A DNA stretch of 64,000 bases from Kineococcus sp. NBC_00420. GTDB taxonomy: Bacteria; Actinomycetota; Actinomycetes; Actinomycetales; Kineococcaceae. The notes under the pieces are model-generated. The model did no database searches. It worked only from the letters and a program-made list of their open reading frames with translations, and was not told where the DNA came from. Positions 25,234 through 33,565 of this stretch are shown piece by piece; within the stretch, counting starts at the first letter, position 1, and each line of letters begins with the position of its first letter. The position numbers were made by a program, and so were the translations under genes. The DNA lies in contig NZ_CP107930.1 in the NCBI RefSeq assembly GCF_036021035.1, forward strand, positions 2,108,001-2,172,000, read 5' to 3'.

Positions 25234-26337
25234 TCAGGACCGGGCAGCCTCGAAGCTCGTCGTCGCGGCGGCCATGACGGCCTCCAGACCGGCCGCGTCC
25301 GACGGCAGGGCGGTCACCGCGACGGTGGCAGCCCTCCCGTCCGCGGTGGCCCAACCTCGCGTCTCAGCCCCGAAGATGTCTCCGCCGTGGCCCCAGGCGA
25401 CGCTCCCGTCCGCCTGCGGGAACCTCGCGAGCCCCAACCCGTAACCGGTACCCGGGAAACCGTCGGAGGGAACGGTGTTCTGCATCTCGGCCAGCAGGGC
25501 GGGGGACAGCAGTTCCCCGCGCAGCAGCCCCGTCGCGAACCGGTTGAGGTCACTGAGGGAGGCGATGACCGCACCGGCCGCCCAGGCGATCGACGGGTCG
25601 AACTCGGTGTGGTCCTGCAGGTTCCCGGCGCCGTCGCGCAGGAAACCCTGGGGATGGGCACCGCGCAGACCGAGTTCCCCGGCAGCCGGCACGTACGTGC
25701 GTTGCAGACCGAGCGGCGCGATGACGCGTCGGTGCACCTGTTCCGACCAGGGACGCCCGGTGATCGTCTGCAGCAGGAGACCGGCGACGACGTAGTTCGT
25801 GTTCGAGTAGGACCACCGGTCACCGGGCTCGAACAGGGCCGGCATCGTGAGGGCGACGTCCAGCAGGTCCCGCGGGTCGGCGTAGCGGTAGCGGAACGAG
25901 GCAGGATCCCCGGCCCACGCGGCCATGTAGTCCGGCAGGCCGCTGGTCTGCTGGAGGACGTGGCGCACCAGGATCCGCGTACCGTCGATCCCCTTGCCGC
26001 ACAACAAGTTCGGGAGGTACTTCCCGACCGGGACATCGAGGTCGAGGGTTCCCTCCCCCACCAGCTGGAGCAGGGCCACCGCGGTGAACGACTTGGTGTT
26101 GCTGCCGATGCGCACCTGACCGTCGAGGGGGACCCCGTCCCCGGCGGCGACGTTGCGGACCGAGCCGTCGGCATCGCGGATGCTCGCGAGAGCACCGGGG
26201 AACCCGCGGTCGTGGACCAGCGCGTCCAGGGTCCGGGAGACCTCGTCCAGACGTCTCGCCGAGGGGTTCGACGACCGGTTCGCAGGAACACCGGTCCCAG
26301 CCGGGGGAGTCGAGCGGTCGGTCGTGGGTTCTGGCAC
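25234..26337 (-). CDS. Serine hydrolase, class C beta-lactamase/DD-peptidase family
   Basis: A 367-residue protein of the Beta-lactamase (PF00144) family. The nucleophile motif SNTK is at Ser79-Lys82, the Tyr-x-Asn motif is YSN near residue 177, and the third motif is WGHGGDIFG (HGG instead of KTG), as in R61-type DD-carboxypeptidases and many esterases. The length is typical. No signal peptide is visible after GTG 26337; the N terminus is hydrophilic (TTDRSTPPAG), so it may be cytoplasmic or the true start may differ. AAGGA lies about 11 bases upstream. Substrate unknown: peptidoglycan peptides, esters or lactams are all possible. Confidence 0.85.
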   Translation of the reverse strand: MPEPTTDRSTPPAGTGVPANRSSNPSARRLDEVSRTLDALVHDRGFPGALASIRDADGSVRNVAAGDGVPLDGQVRIGSNTKSFTAVALLQLVGEGTLDLDVPVGKYLPNLLCGKGIDGTRILVRHVLQQTSGLPDYMAAWAGDPASFRYRYADPRDLLDVALTMPALFEPGDRWSYSNTNYVVAGLLLQTITGRPWSEQVHRRVIAPLGLQRTYVPAAGELGLRGAHPQGFLRDGAGNLQDHTEFDPSIAWAAGAVIASLSDLNRFATGLLRGELLSPALLAEMQNTVPSDGFPGTGYGLGLARFPQADGSVAWGHGGDIFGAETRGWATADGRAATVAVTALPSDAAGLEAVMAAATTSFEAARS

Positions 26338-26700
26338 TCAGAGGTCCTTCGGGTGCTCGGGATGTGGTGCCCCAGGTGTGGTGTTCCCGGTTCGCGGCGC
26401 CTCATCGGGCTGTGGGTGCAACGATCTGGCCGGTGGTCCCGAAAGCCTAGCTCAGCTGCGCGACAGCGGTCGCGAGCCGGGAACGGAGACGGGGTACCCG
26501 CCGTCCGTCGTCCCCGTCCGGCCGGTGCTGCCCCGTGTCCGTCCTCATCCGGGAAACGGCTCCGGTGACGGCGGATCGCACCCCGGAGCGCCGCTCCTCC
26601 CCCGGGAGTCGGTGCGTCCGGAGGTTTCTCCGGGGACCGTCGACGTTCACCCGTCAGGGTCAACGGCGCCTCCGGTGCAGTGCTGGTGCGGGCGGTCGCC
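26338..26700. other. 363-bp non-coding gap between two minus-strand genes
   Basis: No gene-like frame is supported here; short frames on both strands have atypical composition. It must hold the promoter of the serine hydrolase (minus strand) and the 3' end region of the glycosylase-family gene. One imperfect inverted repeat, CGTTCACCC with GGGTCAACG (26644-26665, 8 of 9 matching), sits downstream of the glycosylase stop and could act in termination. Nothing else was recognised. Confidence 0.4.
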
Positions 26701-27573
26701 CTACGCCGACCCCGCCCGAGCCAGCAGGGCGTCGCAGACGGCGATCAACCGGACCCGCAGCGGGTCGGCCCGCTCGGCGAACTCCCGCTGGGCGCGGACG
26801 TAGGCGGCCTTGCCCTCGGGGGTCTCGATCGCCACGGGTTCGTGACCCATCGAGGTGACGTCGTAGGGCGAGGCCCGCATGTCGAGGATCCGGACGTCAC
26901 GGGCGAGTTCGAAGCAGTCGAGCAGCAACTCCCCCGGGACCGCGGGCGAGAGCTTCATGGCCCAGCGGTAGCAGTCCATCGTGGCGTGCAGGCAGCCCGG
27001 CTGTTCCTGCGCGGCCTGGTCGACCCGCGTCGGCTGCAGTTCGTTGAGCGGGACGGCGCTCGGGGTGAAGAACCGGAAGGCGTCGTGGTGGCTGCAGCGG
27101 ATCTTGTGCGACTCGACGACGTCGTCCGTCCCGTCGTGCCCGAGGCGCAGCGGCAGGCCGGCGTGCCGGACCTGCTCGGGGCGGGTCCGGTGGACCATGG
27201 CCCACTCGTGGAGCCCGAAGCAGGCGAGCATCGGCGCCCGGCCCCGGGTCGCGGCCAGGACGTCGCGGGCCAGCCGGATCGTCGCGGAGCGGGCCGAGGC
27301 CAGTCCGGGCCCGTCGACGGCCACCCCGGTACCGGAGCGGACGTAGTTGGCCCAGTCCGCGCGCTCCCCGGCGTCCTCGAGGACGACCCCCACCCCGGGG
27401 TGCCAGCGGGCCAGCTTGCCGGGCGCCCAGTTGTAGTAGGTGAAGAGGAAGTCCTCGACCGGGTGCTTCTCCCCCCGGCCGCGACGCTCCACCGCGGCAG
27501 CGGTCAACCGGTGCGCGCGCTGCGCGTGGGCGGCCTCGCGGGAACGCCACTGCGGTGACGACAGAGTGGTCAC
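26701..27573 (-). CDS. 3-methyladenine DNA glycosylase family protein
   Basis: A 290-residue protein matching the actinobacterial family annotated as 3-methyladenine DNA glycosylase: GEKHPVEDFLFTYYNW near residue 35, RWHPGVGVVLEDA, then CFGLHEWAMVHR, LPLRLG, HKIRCSHHDAFRFFTP and DCYRWAMKLSP. These motifs are highly conserved but a classical glycosylase helix-hairpin-helix is not visible, so the biochemical label rests on annotation tradition. GTG 27573 gives the usual N terminus (WRSREAAHAQRA). It is divergent from Ku with a 69-bp gap, which fits a DNA-repair neighbourhood. Confidence 0.75.
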   Translation of the reverse strand: MTTLSSPQWRSREAAHAQRAHRLTAAAVERRGRGEKHPVEDFLFTYYNWAPGKLARWHPGVGVVLEDAGERADWANYVRSGTGVAVDGPGLASARSATIRLARDVLAATRGRAPMLACFGLHEWAMVHRTRPEQVRHAGLPLRLGHDGTDDVVESHKIRCSHHDAFRFFTPSAVPLNELQPTRVDQAAQEQPGCLHATMDCYRWAMKLSPAVPGELLLDCFELARDVRILDMRASPYDVTSMGHEPVAIETPEGKAAYVRAQREFAERADPLRVRLIAVCDALLARAGSA

Positions 27574-27642
27574 CGATGAATCCTGTGCGGTGTCGTGGTC
27601 ATCCCCGTACGGTGGGATTCCGGTCGTCTGAGGGAGTACGCC

Positions 27643-28644
27643 ATGGCCCGCGCCATCTGGAAGGGCGCCGTGTCCTTCGGTCTGGTCAACGTACCCGTGC
27701 GCCTCTACGCCGCCACCGGCGAACACGACATCCACTTCCACCAGGTCCACCGTAGCGATGGTGGCCGCATCCGGATGAAGCGGACGTGCTCGGTCTGTGG
27801 TGAGGAGGTCGCCTACGACGAGGTCGCGAAGGGCTACGAGAGCCCCGACGGCAAGCTCGTCGTGCTCAGCGACGAGGACTTCAGCGACCTCCCGGTGGCC
27901 AGCGGGCACGAGATCGACGTCCTCCGGTTCGTCCCGGCCGACCAGGTCGACCCGATCCTGCTGTCGAAGCCGTACTACCTCGAACCCGAGTCGCGGGCGG
28001 CGAAGCCGTACGCGCTGCTGCGCGAGGCGCTCGCCGAGACCGACCGGATGGCCGTCGTGAAGGTCTCGCTGCGCCAGCGCGAGTCCGTCGCCGTCCTGCG
28101 CGTGCGCGACAAGGCCATCGTGCTGCAGACCCTGCTCTGGCCCGACGAGGTCCGCGCCGCCGACTTCGAGGTGCTCGAGACGGACGTCGAGCTCCGTCCG
28201 CAGGAACTGCGGATGGCCGCCTCCCTGGTCGAGTCGCTCGCGGGCGACTTCCACCCCGAGGAGTTCGAGGACGAGTACGCGGCGGCCGTGAAGACGCTCA
28301 TCGACACCCGCCTCGAGGACGCCGACGCCGCACCGTCCGCGGCGGCCGAGGAGGGCTCCGCCGCGTCCGGGACGGACGGTCCGCGTGGTGGCGAGGTCGT
28401 CGACCTGCTGACCGCCCTGCAGCGCAGCGTCGAACGTGCCCGCGGCGGCTCGTCGGCGGAGAAGCCCGCCGAGGTCGAGGACGAAGCGCCGGCCGCGAGG
28501 AAGACGACGGCGCGCAAGACGGCGACGAAGAAGGCCGCGCCGGCGAAGAAGACGGCGGCGAAGAGGACCGCCGCCGGGAAGAGCGCGACGAAGAAGGCGA
28601 GCGGACCCGCCAAGAAGACCACCACGGCGAGGAAGTCGGCCTGA
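27643..28644 (+). CDS. ku: Ku protein with histone H1-like C-terminal tail
   Basis: A 333-residue bacterial Ku. The core (residues 1-255) starts MARAIWKGAVSFGLVNVPVRLY and has CSVCGEEV, GKLVVLSDEDF, PYYLEP and AKPYALLREAL; it forms the dimeric ring that threads onto DNA ends and recruits LigD. After an acidic, Ala-rich linker comes a tail of about 45 residues made of Lys-Lys-Thr-Ala/Ala-Lys repeats (KKTAAKRTAAGKSATKK), like histone H1 and mycobacterial or Streptomyces Ku tails, expected to bind DNA nonspecifically. ATG 27643 has AGGGAG upstream. The split ligD genes at 21.3-23.2 kb are its likely partners. Confidence 0.96.
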   Translation: MARAIWKGAVSFGLVNVPVRLYAATGEHDIHFHQVHRSDGGRIRMKRTCSVCGEEVAYDEVAKGYESPDGKLVVLSDEDFSDLPVASGHEIDVLRFVPADQVDPILLSKPYYLEPESRAAKPYALLREALAETDRMAVVKVSLRQRESVAVLRVRDKAIVLQTLLWPDEVRAADFEVLETDVELRPQELRMAASLVESLAGDFHPEEFEDEYAAAVKTLIDTRLEDADAAPSAAAEEGSAASGTDGPRGGEVVDLLTALQRSVERARGGSSAEKPAEVEDEAPAARKTTARKTATKKAAPAKKTAAKRTAAGKSATKKASGPAKKTTTARKSA

Positions 28645-28751
28645 CCCCACCAGGAGGTCCCGGGCCGCGCGGTCGGATACTTGCCTGAGGCTCTCGACTT
28701 CGCCGGATCCCGGCGGAGCCGACCGACGGAAGGACCGGCCGCGCGCCCCGC

Positions 28752-30128
28752 ATGACTCCTTCGACGACCCCACCTCCCGTGGTCCGGCGCAACCTGGTCG
28801 TGGCCGCCATGCTCTCGGCGACCCTCATGGCCACGATCGACGCCTCCATCGTCAACGTCGCACTGCCGACCCTGGCCCGTGATCTCGACGCCTCGGCGTC
28901 CGACACCGTCTGGGTCACGACCGCGTTCCTGCTCGCGGCGGCCTGCTGCATCCCGGCCACCGCGGCCCTCGGTGACCGGGTCGGGCGACGGCGGCTCTTC
29001 CTCGTCGGGCTGCCCGTCTTCGCCGTGGCCTCCATCGCCTGCGCAGCCGCGCCGACCCTCGGCCTGCTCGTCGCCGCCCGCGTCGTGCAGGGCATCGGGT
29101 CCTCGCTCATCCTCGCGGTGCCGATCCCGACCTACCGCCACGTGTTCCCGCCGGAACGGCTCGGCAGCGCGCTCGGCCTCAACGCCATGACCGTGGCCCT
29201 GGGGACCTCCGCCGGCCCGACGCTGGGGGGTCTGCTCCTGAGCGTCGCGCCCTGGCCGTGGCTGTTCCTCGTGAACGTCCCGATCGCCGCCGTGTCGTTC
29301 GTGCTGGGCCTGCGCCACCTGCCCCGCGTCCCGGCCCGGCCCGGCCGCTTCGACGCCTCCGGGTCCGTGCTGATCGCCGCGGCGATCTCCTGCTTCCTGC
29401 TCGGCATCCGGGGGGTGGGAGCGACCTCGACGTTGCCGCTGTCCGTGGCGCTGCTCGTGCTCACCGTCGTGCTGATCGGGTTCTTCGTCCGGCACGAGGC
29501 GCGGAGCGCGAACCCGGTCATCCCGCTGGGGTTGTTCACCCGGCCGTTCTCGCTCGCGGTGCTGACGGCCGCGTGCTCGTTCTTCGGGCAGGGCACCGCC
29601 TTCGTGGCGTTGCCGTTCCTGTTCCAGGAGTCCTTCGGGGACAGCGCGTTGCGCTCGGCCCTGCTGTTCACGCCCTGGCCCCTGGTCATCGTGGTGGTGG
29701 CCCCGTTGTCCGGACGGGCGGCGGACCGGGTCTCGCCGCGCCTGCTGGCCCTGATCGGCCTCGTCGTCCTCGCCGGCGGGTTGCTCTCCCTCGCCCTGCT
29801 GCCCGACGGTGCCTCGACGGTGGACATCCTGGTCCGCACCGGGGTGTGCGGTCTGGGGTTCGCGGTGTTCCAGTCGCCGAACAACCGGGACATGATGGCC
29901 GCCGCCCCGTTGCGCCTCGCCGGCTCGGCCGCGGGGGTGCTGAACCTGAACCGCACGGTGTCGCAGTCGACGGGTTCGGGCGCGGTCGGCGTCCTGTTCG
30001 TGATCGCCGGGGTCGCGACCGGGTCGGCCGCCGCCCACACCCACGCCGTCTCCCTCGTGCTCACCGTGGGTGCGGTCGTCACCGCCGTCGGGGCCGTGCT
30101 GGCGGCGGTGCGACTGCGGGGCGTCTGA
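28752..30128 (+). CDS. MFS exporter, DHA2 type
   Basis: A 458-residue membrane transporter with about 14 segments: TIDASIVNVALPTLA in helix 1, ALGDRVGRRRLFL (motif A), RVVQGIGSSLILAV in helix 4 and ALGTSAGPTLGG (motif C). It is slightly shorter than most DHA2 pumps. ATG 28752 begins 107 bp after Ku, on the same strand; no clear promoter was found, so it may be separate. It ends two bases before the convergent betaine reductase gene. Substrate unknown. A broad-specificity proton-driven exporter is the family role. Confidence 0.88.
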   Translation: MTPSTTPPPVVRRNLVVAAMLSATLMATIDASIVNVALPTLARDLDASASDTVWVTTAFLLAAACCIPATAALGDRVGRRRLFLVGLPVFAVASIACAAAPTLGLLVAARVVQGIGSSLILAVPIPTYRHVFPPERLGSALGLNAMTVALGTSAGPTLGGLLLSVAPWPWLFLVNVPIAAVSFVLGLRHLPRVPARPGRFDASGSVLIAAAISCFLLGIRGVGATSTLPLSVALLVLTVVLIGFFVRHEARSANPVIPLGLFTRPFSLAVLTAACSFFGQGTAFVALPFLFQESFGDSALRSALLFTPWPLVIVVVAPLSGRAADRVSPRLLALIGLVVLAGGLLSLALLPDGASTVDILVRTGVCGLGFAVFQSPNNRDMMAAAPLRLAGSAAGVLNLNRTVSQSTGSGAVGVLFVIAGVATGSAAAHTHAVSLVLTVGAVVTAVGAVLAAVRLRGV

Positions 30129-30130
30129 GC

Positions 30131-31273
30131 TCAGGAGTCGATCGAGACGTCCCCGAGCGGTCTGCTGCAGCAGATGAGCACCTTCCCGGCCGCGATCTCC
30201 CGGGGCCGGATGCCGCCGTTGTGCTGCATGTCGACGTCGCCGGAGAGCAGGACCGTCTTGCACGTCCCGCACATCCCCTGGCTGCAGGAACTCGGCGGCG
30301 ACATCCCGGCCCGGAACGCGGCGTCGAGGATGAACTCGTCGGGGCCGCAGGGGAAGCTCCGTCCGGACTTCGCCATCCGGACCGTGAACGCGGTGGCCGC
30401 CGGCTCGTCGTCCGGGGTGGGCTGGAAGTCGCCGATGTCACCGACGCCCTCGGCGACGGACTCCACGAACGACGACGGCGCGAGGGACTCGAAGACGAAG
30501 GTCTCCTCGTGGTGGTGGGCCATGTCGAAACCGCGCTCGCGCAGGGCCTCGCGCACGGTGGCCATGTAGCCCTCCGGGCCGCACACGAAGACCTCGCGCT
30601 CGGCCAGGTCGGGGGCGATCTCCTCGAGCAGGGCCGCGTCGAGGTGGCCGCGGTGCCCGTGCCAGTCCTGGCCCGGGGAGTCCTCGCTGCAGACCTGGAC
30701 GACGTTGACGGCGGGGAACTGGGTGGGCATCCCCCACTGCTCGGAGCGGAAGACGATGTCGGCGGGGGTTCGCGCCGAGTGCACGAAGAGCACGTCGACG
30801 TCGGAGCCCAGGTCGACGAGCGTGCGGACCATGGACATCACGGGGGTGATGCCGGACCCCGCCGACAGGAAGAGGTACTTCGTCCGCGGGTGCCGGACGA
30901 CGCTGAACACCCCCAGCGGCGGCGCCGCCATGACACGGGTGCCCGGGACCATCGTGTCGTGCAGGAAGTTCGACACCAGACCGCCCGGCTTCCGCTTGAC
31001 CGTGATGGCGAGGCGGTGCGGACGGGTGGGGGGCGAGGAGATCGTGTACGACCGCTCGACCCGCCGGCCGTCGACGTCGAGGTGCAGGGTGACGAACTGC
31101 CCCGGGTCGAAGTGGAAGACGTGCCCTCCGGCCGACTCGAACCAGAACGTCTTGACGTCGTGGGTGATGTCGCGGACCCCGAGGCAGACGAGTTCGCCGA
31201 GGTCCTCCTCGTCACCCCACACCCCGACCTGCCCGGGGTGGGCGACGACCCCGAGGGGGTCGGTGACGGTCAT
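30131..31273 (-). CDS. gbcB: Glycine betaine demethylase reductase component (GbcB-like)
   Basis: A 380-residue oxidoreductase with three modules: FAD-binding ferredoxin-reductase domain (RSYTISSPPTRP near residue 75), NAD(P)H-binding domain (LSAGSGITPVMSM; FVCGPEGYM) and a C-terminal plant-type [2Fe-2S] ferredoxin with Cys330, Cys335, Cys338 and a CC pair at 368-369. It passes electrons from NAD(P)H to the Rieske oxygenase encoded just upstream, with a 4-bp overlap of start and stop. In Pseudomonas this pair, GbcA-GbcB, turns glycine betaine into dimethylglycine plus formaldehyde. The later steps are encoded in the same 20-kb block, supporting the assignment. Confidence 0.85.
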   Translation of the reverse strand: MTVTDPLGVVAHPGQVGVWGDEEDLGELVCLGVRDITHDVKTFWFESAGGHVFHFDPGQFVTLHLDVDGRRVERSYTISSPPTRPHRLAITVKRKPGGLVSNFLHDTMVPGTRVMAAPPLGVFSVVRHPRTKYLFLSAGSGITPVMSMVRTLVDLGSDVDVLFVHSARTPADIVFRSEQWGMPTQFPAVNVVQVCSEDSPGQDWHGHRGHLDAALLEEIAPDLAEREVFVCGPEGYMATVREALRERGFDMAHHHEETFVFESLAPSSFVESVAEGVGDIGDFQPTPDDEPAATAFTVRMAKSGRSFPCGPDEFILDAAFRAGMSPPSSCSQGMCGTCKTVLLSGDVDMQHNGGIRPREIAAGKVLICCSRPLGDVSIDS

Positions 31274-32532
31274 GCGATCTGCTCGCGCAGCCGCGTGACG
31301 TACCAGTTCACGAACGCCTCGACGTCGTCCTCGACCATCGAGTACGGCCCCGGGACGTACCCTGGGTTCGCGCAGCCGCGCTGGGTGTTCGCGACGAGCG
31401 CGCGGTCCTGGTCGTTCGTCGCCCGCCACACCGACGTCAGCGCGTCGAGGTCGTAGTCGACCCCTTCGACGGCGTCCGGGTGCACCAGCCACGTCGTGCG
31501 CAGGACGCTGGTCCCCGTCGAGGTCGGCAGCACCGAGAACACGACGGCGTGGTCGGAGAGCAGGTGGAACCACGAGTTCGGCTGCATGTGCAGCGACAGG
31601 TCGCCGAAGGCCGCGTCCTGGACCGAGCCCATCAGCTTCCGGCAGACCGCGGCCCCGTTCGGTGCGAACGACTTCCCCTCGCCGTCGAGCGGCAGGTGCG
31701 AGAGCTGGAACCCGACGACGCGGGTGTCGAGCTCGCGGTGGTCCGTCAGCGGCAGACCGTGCGCCGCCCGGACCTTCTCCAGCGCCTCGGCCGCCGCGGT
31801 GTAACGGTCGAAGATCGGCTTCAGCCGCGGGGTGATGTCCTCAGGGTCGTAGGCGAACAGCGGGAAGTAGGCGGTGATGAGTTCCGGGTGCCCGTCGCAG
31901 TGGTAGCACTCGCGGTTGTTCTCCATCACCAGCTTCCAGTTGCCGGCCTCGGCCAGGTCGTAGGTGACGACGACCTTCGCCGTGTCCAGCGCGTAGGGCG
32001 CGAGGTGGGGTTCGAGGATCTCGGCGACGGCGTCGAAGTCCTCCGGAGCCTCGTCGGCGAGGCAGACGAACACGAGCCCGGACAGGTTCCGGACGTGGAC
32101 CGGGCGCAGCGAGAAGCAGCTCTTGTCGAACGTCGCCGGCTGGGACTCGGCGAACAGGAGCTTCCCGTCGACCCCGTACGTCCAGCGGTGGTACGGGCAG
32201 ACGATGTTGCCGACCGCGCCCTGTCGTTCCTCGAGCAGCCGTGAACCGCGGTGCCGGCAGACGTTGTGGAACGCCCGGACCTGCTCGTCGTCGTCGCGCA
32301 CGACGATGACCGAGTACGCGCCGACCTCGACCGTGACGTAGTCGCCCGGTTCGGGGAGCTCGGCCGCGGCCGCCACGAAGATCCAGTTCCTCGCGAAGAT
32401 CACATCCAGGTCCCGCCGGTACACCTCGTCGGAGGTGTAGAACGGGGCCTCCAGGCTCTGACCCGGCACGCGGCGGGTGACGAGGTCGTCGATCGCCTCC
32501 GCGGGCGCGGCGACGACGGTCTGAGCGGTCAT
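31270..32532 (-). CDS. gbcA: Rieske oxygenase, glycine betaine monooxygenase (GbcA-like)
   Basis: A 420-residue aromatic-ring-hydroxylase-type alpha subunit. The Rieske cluster is bound by Cys92, His94, Cys112 and His115 (CRHRG and CPYHRWTYG). The mononuclear iron site is ENNRECYHCDGH in the middle. The C-terminal part has LHMQPNSWFHLLSDHAVVFSVLP. This subfamily demethylates quaternary amines (glycine betaine, stachydrine, carnitine), not rings. Context favours betaine: a BCCT carrier, dimethylglycine dehydrogenase and sarcosine oxidase lie nearby. ATG 32532 has GAGGGAGAG upstream. An IclR-type palindrome precedes it and an IclR gene is divergent. Confidence 0.87.
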   Translation of the reverse strand: MTAQTVVAAPAEAIDDLVTRRVPGQSLEAPFYTSDEVYRRDLDVIFARNWIFVAAAAELPEPGDYVTVEVGAYSVIVVRDDDEQVRAFHNVCRHRGSRLLEERQGAVGNIVCPYHRWTYGVDGKLLFAESQPATFDKSCFSLRPVHVRNLSGLVFVCLADEAPEDFDAVAEILEPHLAPYALDTAKVVVTYDLAEAGNWKLVMENNRECYHCDGHPELITAYFPLFAYDPEDITPRLKPIFDRYTAAAEALEKVRAAHGLPLTDHRELDTRVVGFQLSHLPLDGEGKSFAPNGAAVCRKLMGSVQDAAFGDLSLHMQPNSWFHLLSDHAVVFSVLPTSTGTSVLRTTWLVHPDAVEGVDYDLDALTSVWRATNDQDRALVANTQRGCANPGYVPGPYSMVEDDVEAFVNWYVTRLREQIA

Positions 32533-32581
32533 GCGGCTCTCCCTCTCGGGGTTCGGTGCGCCTCGTGCCTGTCGTGAACTG

Positions 32582-32618
32582 TGTTCCGCCCTGCGGAACA
32601 GTGCCCCATCGCGGAACA
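32582..32618. promoter_or_regulatory. IclR-type operator between gbcA and its IclR regulator
   Basis: TGTTCCGC (32582-32589) and GCGGAACA (32593-32600) form a perfect 8-bp inverted repeat with a 3-bp centre. A third half-site GCGGAACA follows at 32611-32618, 18 bp further on. The block lies 50 bp upstream of gbcA and 132 bp upstream of the divergent IclR gene. IclR proteins often bind such pseudo-palindromes, so the adjacent regulator is the likely reader. Confidence 0.65.
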
Positions 32619-32749
32619 AGTCTGGGATGGCGCGAACCGCGTGTCAAGCACTCCCGGCGCGCCGCGCCGCAGGCCCCGAAGCCAGCGGCGGCAACGGGTT
32701 TGGACGAAACACGGCCGTAACCCGCACGGCGGGTGGGTAGGGTCTGCGG

Positions 32750-33532
32750 GTGTCTCCCCGCAACGGCCCCCGTGACTCCACCGTGCAGTCCGTCGACCGG
32801 GCCGTCTCCCTGCTCCAGGCCCTCGCCCGGCGGGGCGCCGCCGGGGTGACGGAACTCTCGAGCGACGTCGGCGTGCACAAGTCGACGGTCTTCCGGTTGC
32901 TGTCCACGCTGGAGGCCCGCGGCCTGGTCGAGCAGGACGGCGACCGCGGCCGGTACCGCCTGGGCCAGACCGTCCGCTGGCTCGCCGCCGGCGCCGTCGG
33001 CGGGATCGACGTCGCGGCCTCGGCCCGTCCCCTCGCCCAGGAACTGGCGGCGACGGTGGGCGAGACCGTGAACGTCGTCGTGAGCGACGGTCTGGAGGTC
33101 ACCACCGTGGACCAGGCCGCGGGTGGGTCCATCGTGAGCAGTTCGGACTGGGTGGGCCGACGGGGCCCCCTGCACGCCACCGCCGCCGGCAAGGTGTTCC
33201 TCGCCGCCATGACCCCGGAGGAGCTGAAGGTCGTCCTGCGCCGCGGGCTCCCCCGGTTCACCGAGGCCACCGTCACCGCCCCCTCCGCCCTGCGCGCGCA
33301 ACTGGACGAGGTCCGCACCCGCGGGTGGGCCAGCGTGGTCGAGGAGCACGAACTCGGGCTCGTGGTGATCGCCGCTCCCCTGCGCAACGCCGACGACGCC
33401 GTCGTGGGCGCCCTCACCGTCGGCGGTCCCAGCTACCGCGTGAACCCCGACACGCTGCCGGGGTTCTGCGAGCCGCTGCTCGACGCCGCCGCCCGGATCT
33501 CCTGGCGCCTCGGCCACCTGAAACCGGGCTGA
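32750..33532 (+). CDS. IclR family regulator (betaine demethylation locus)
   Basis: A 260-residue IclR protein. The winged helix is at about residues 12-75 (QSVDRAVSLLQAL, then GVTELSSDVGVHKSTVFRLLSTLEARGLVEQ). The effector-binding domain has GETVNVVV, PLHATAAGKVFLAAM and GWASVVEEHELGL, all standard. The start is GTG 32750. It is divergent from gbcA and convergent with the BCCT gene; matching 19-bp palindromes lie before both of those genes, so it likely controls betaine import and demethylation. The inducer may be betaine or a downstream product. Whether it activates or represses cannot be told. Confidence 0.88.
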   Translation: MSPRNGPRDSTVQSVDRAVSLLQALARRGAAGVTELSSDVGVHKSTVFRLLSTLEARGLVEQDGDRGRYRLGQTVRWLAAGAVGGIDVAASARPLAQELAATVGETVNVVVSDGLEVTTVDQAAGGSIVSSSDWVGRRGPLHATAAGKVFLAAMTPEELKVVLRRGLPRFTEATVTAPSALRAQLDEVRTRGWASVVEEHELGLVVIAAPLRNADDAVVGALTVGGPSYRVNPDTLPGFCEPLLDAAARISWRLGHLKPG

Positions 33533-33558
33533 CCCCCGTCCCGACGGGGACGGGGGTC
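33531..33558. terminator. Hairpin between convergent IclR and BCCT genes
   Basis: GACCCCCGTCCC (33531-33542) pairs perfectly with GGGACGGGGGTC (33547-33558) around a 4-nt loop. It starts inside the IclR stop codon and ends 8 bases before the BCCT stop, so it can serve both directions. No T-tract. Confidence 0.6.
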
Positions 33559-33565
33559 GCTCCGC

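Noticed and set aside
26644-26665. Imperfect inverted repeat CGTTCACCC/GGGTCAACG as an operator
   Set aside because: It lies downstream of a stop codon and has no matching copy elsewhere; mentioned only as a possible terminator in the gap entry.
26153-26803. 216-codon plus-strand frame across the 26.3-26.7 kb gap
   Set aside because: It overlaps the ends of two real genes on the opposite strand, and has no ribosome site or conserved motif.
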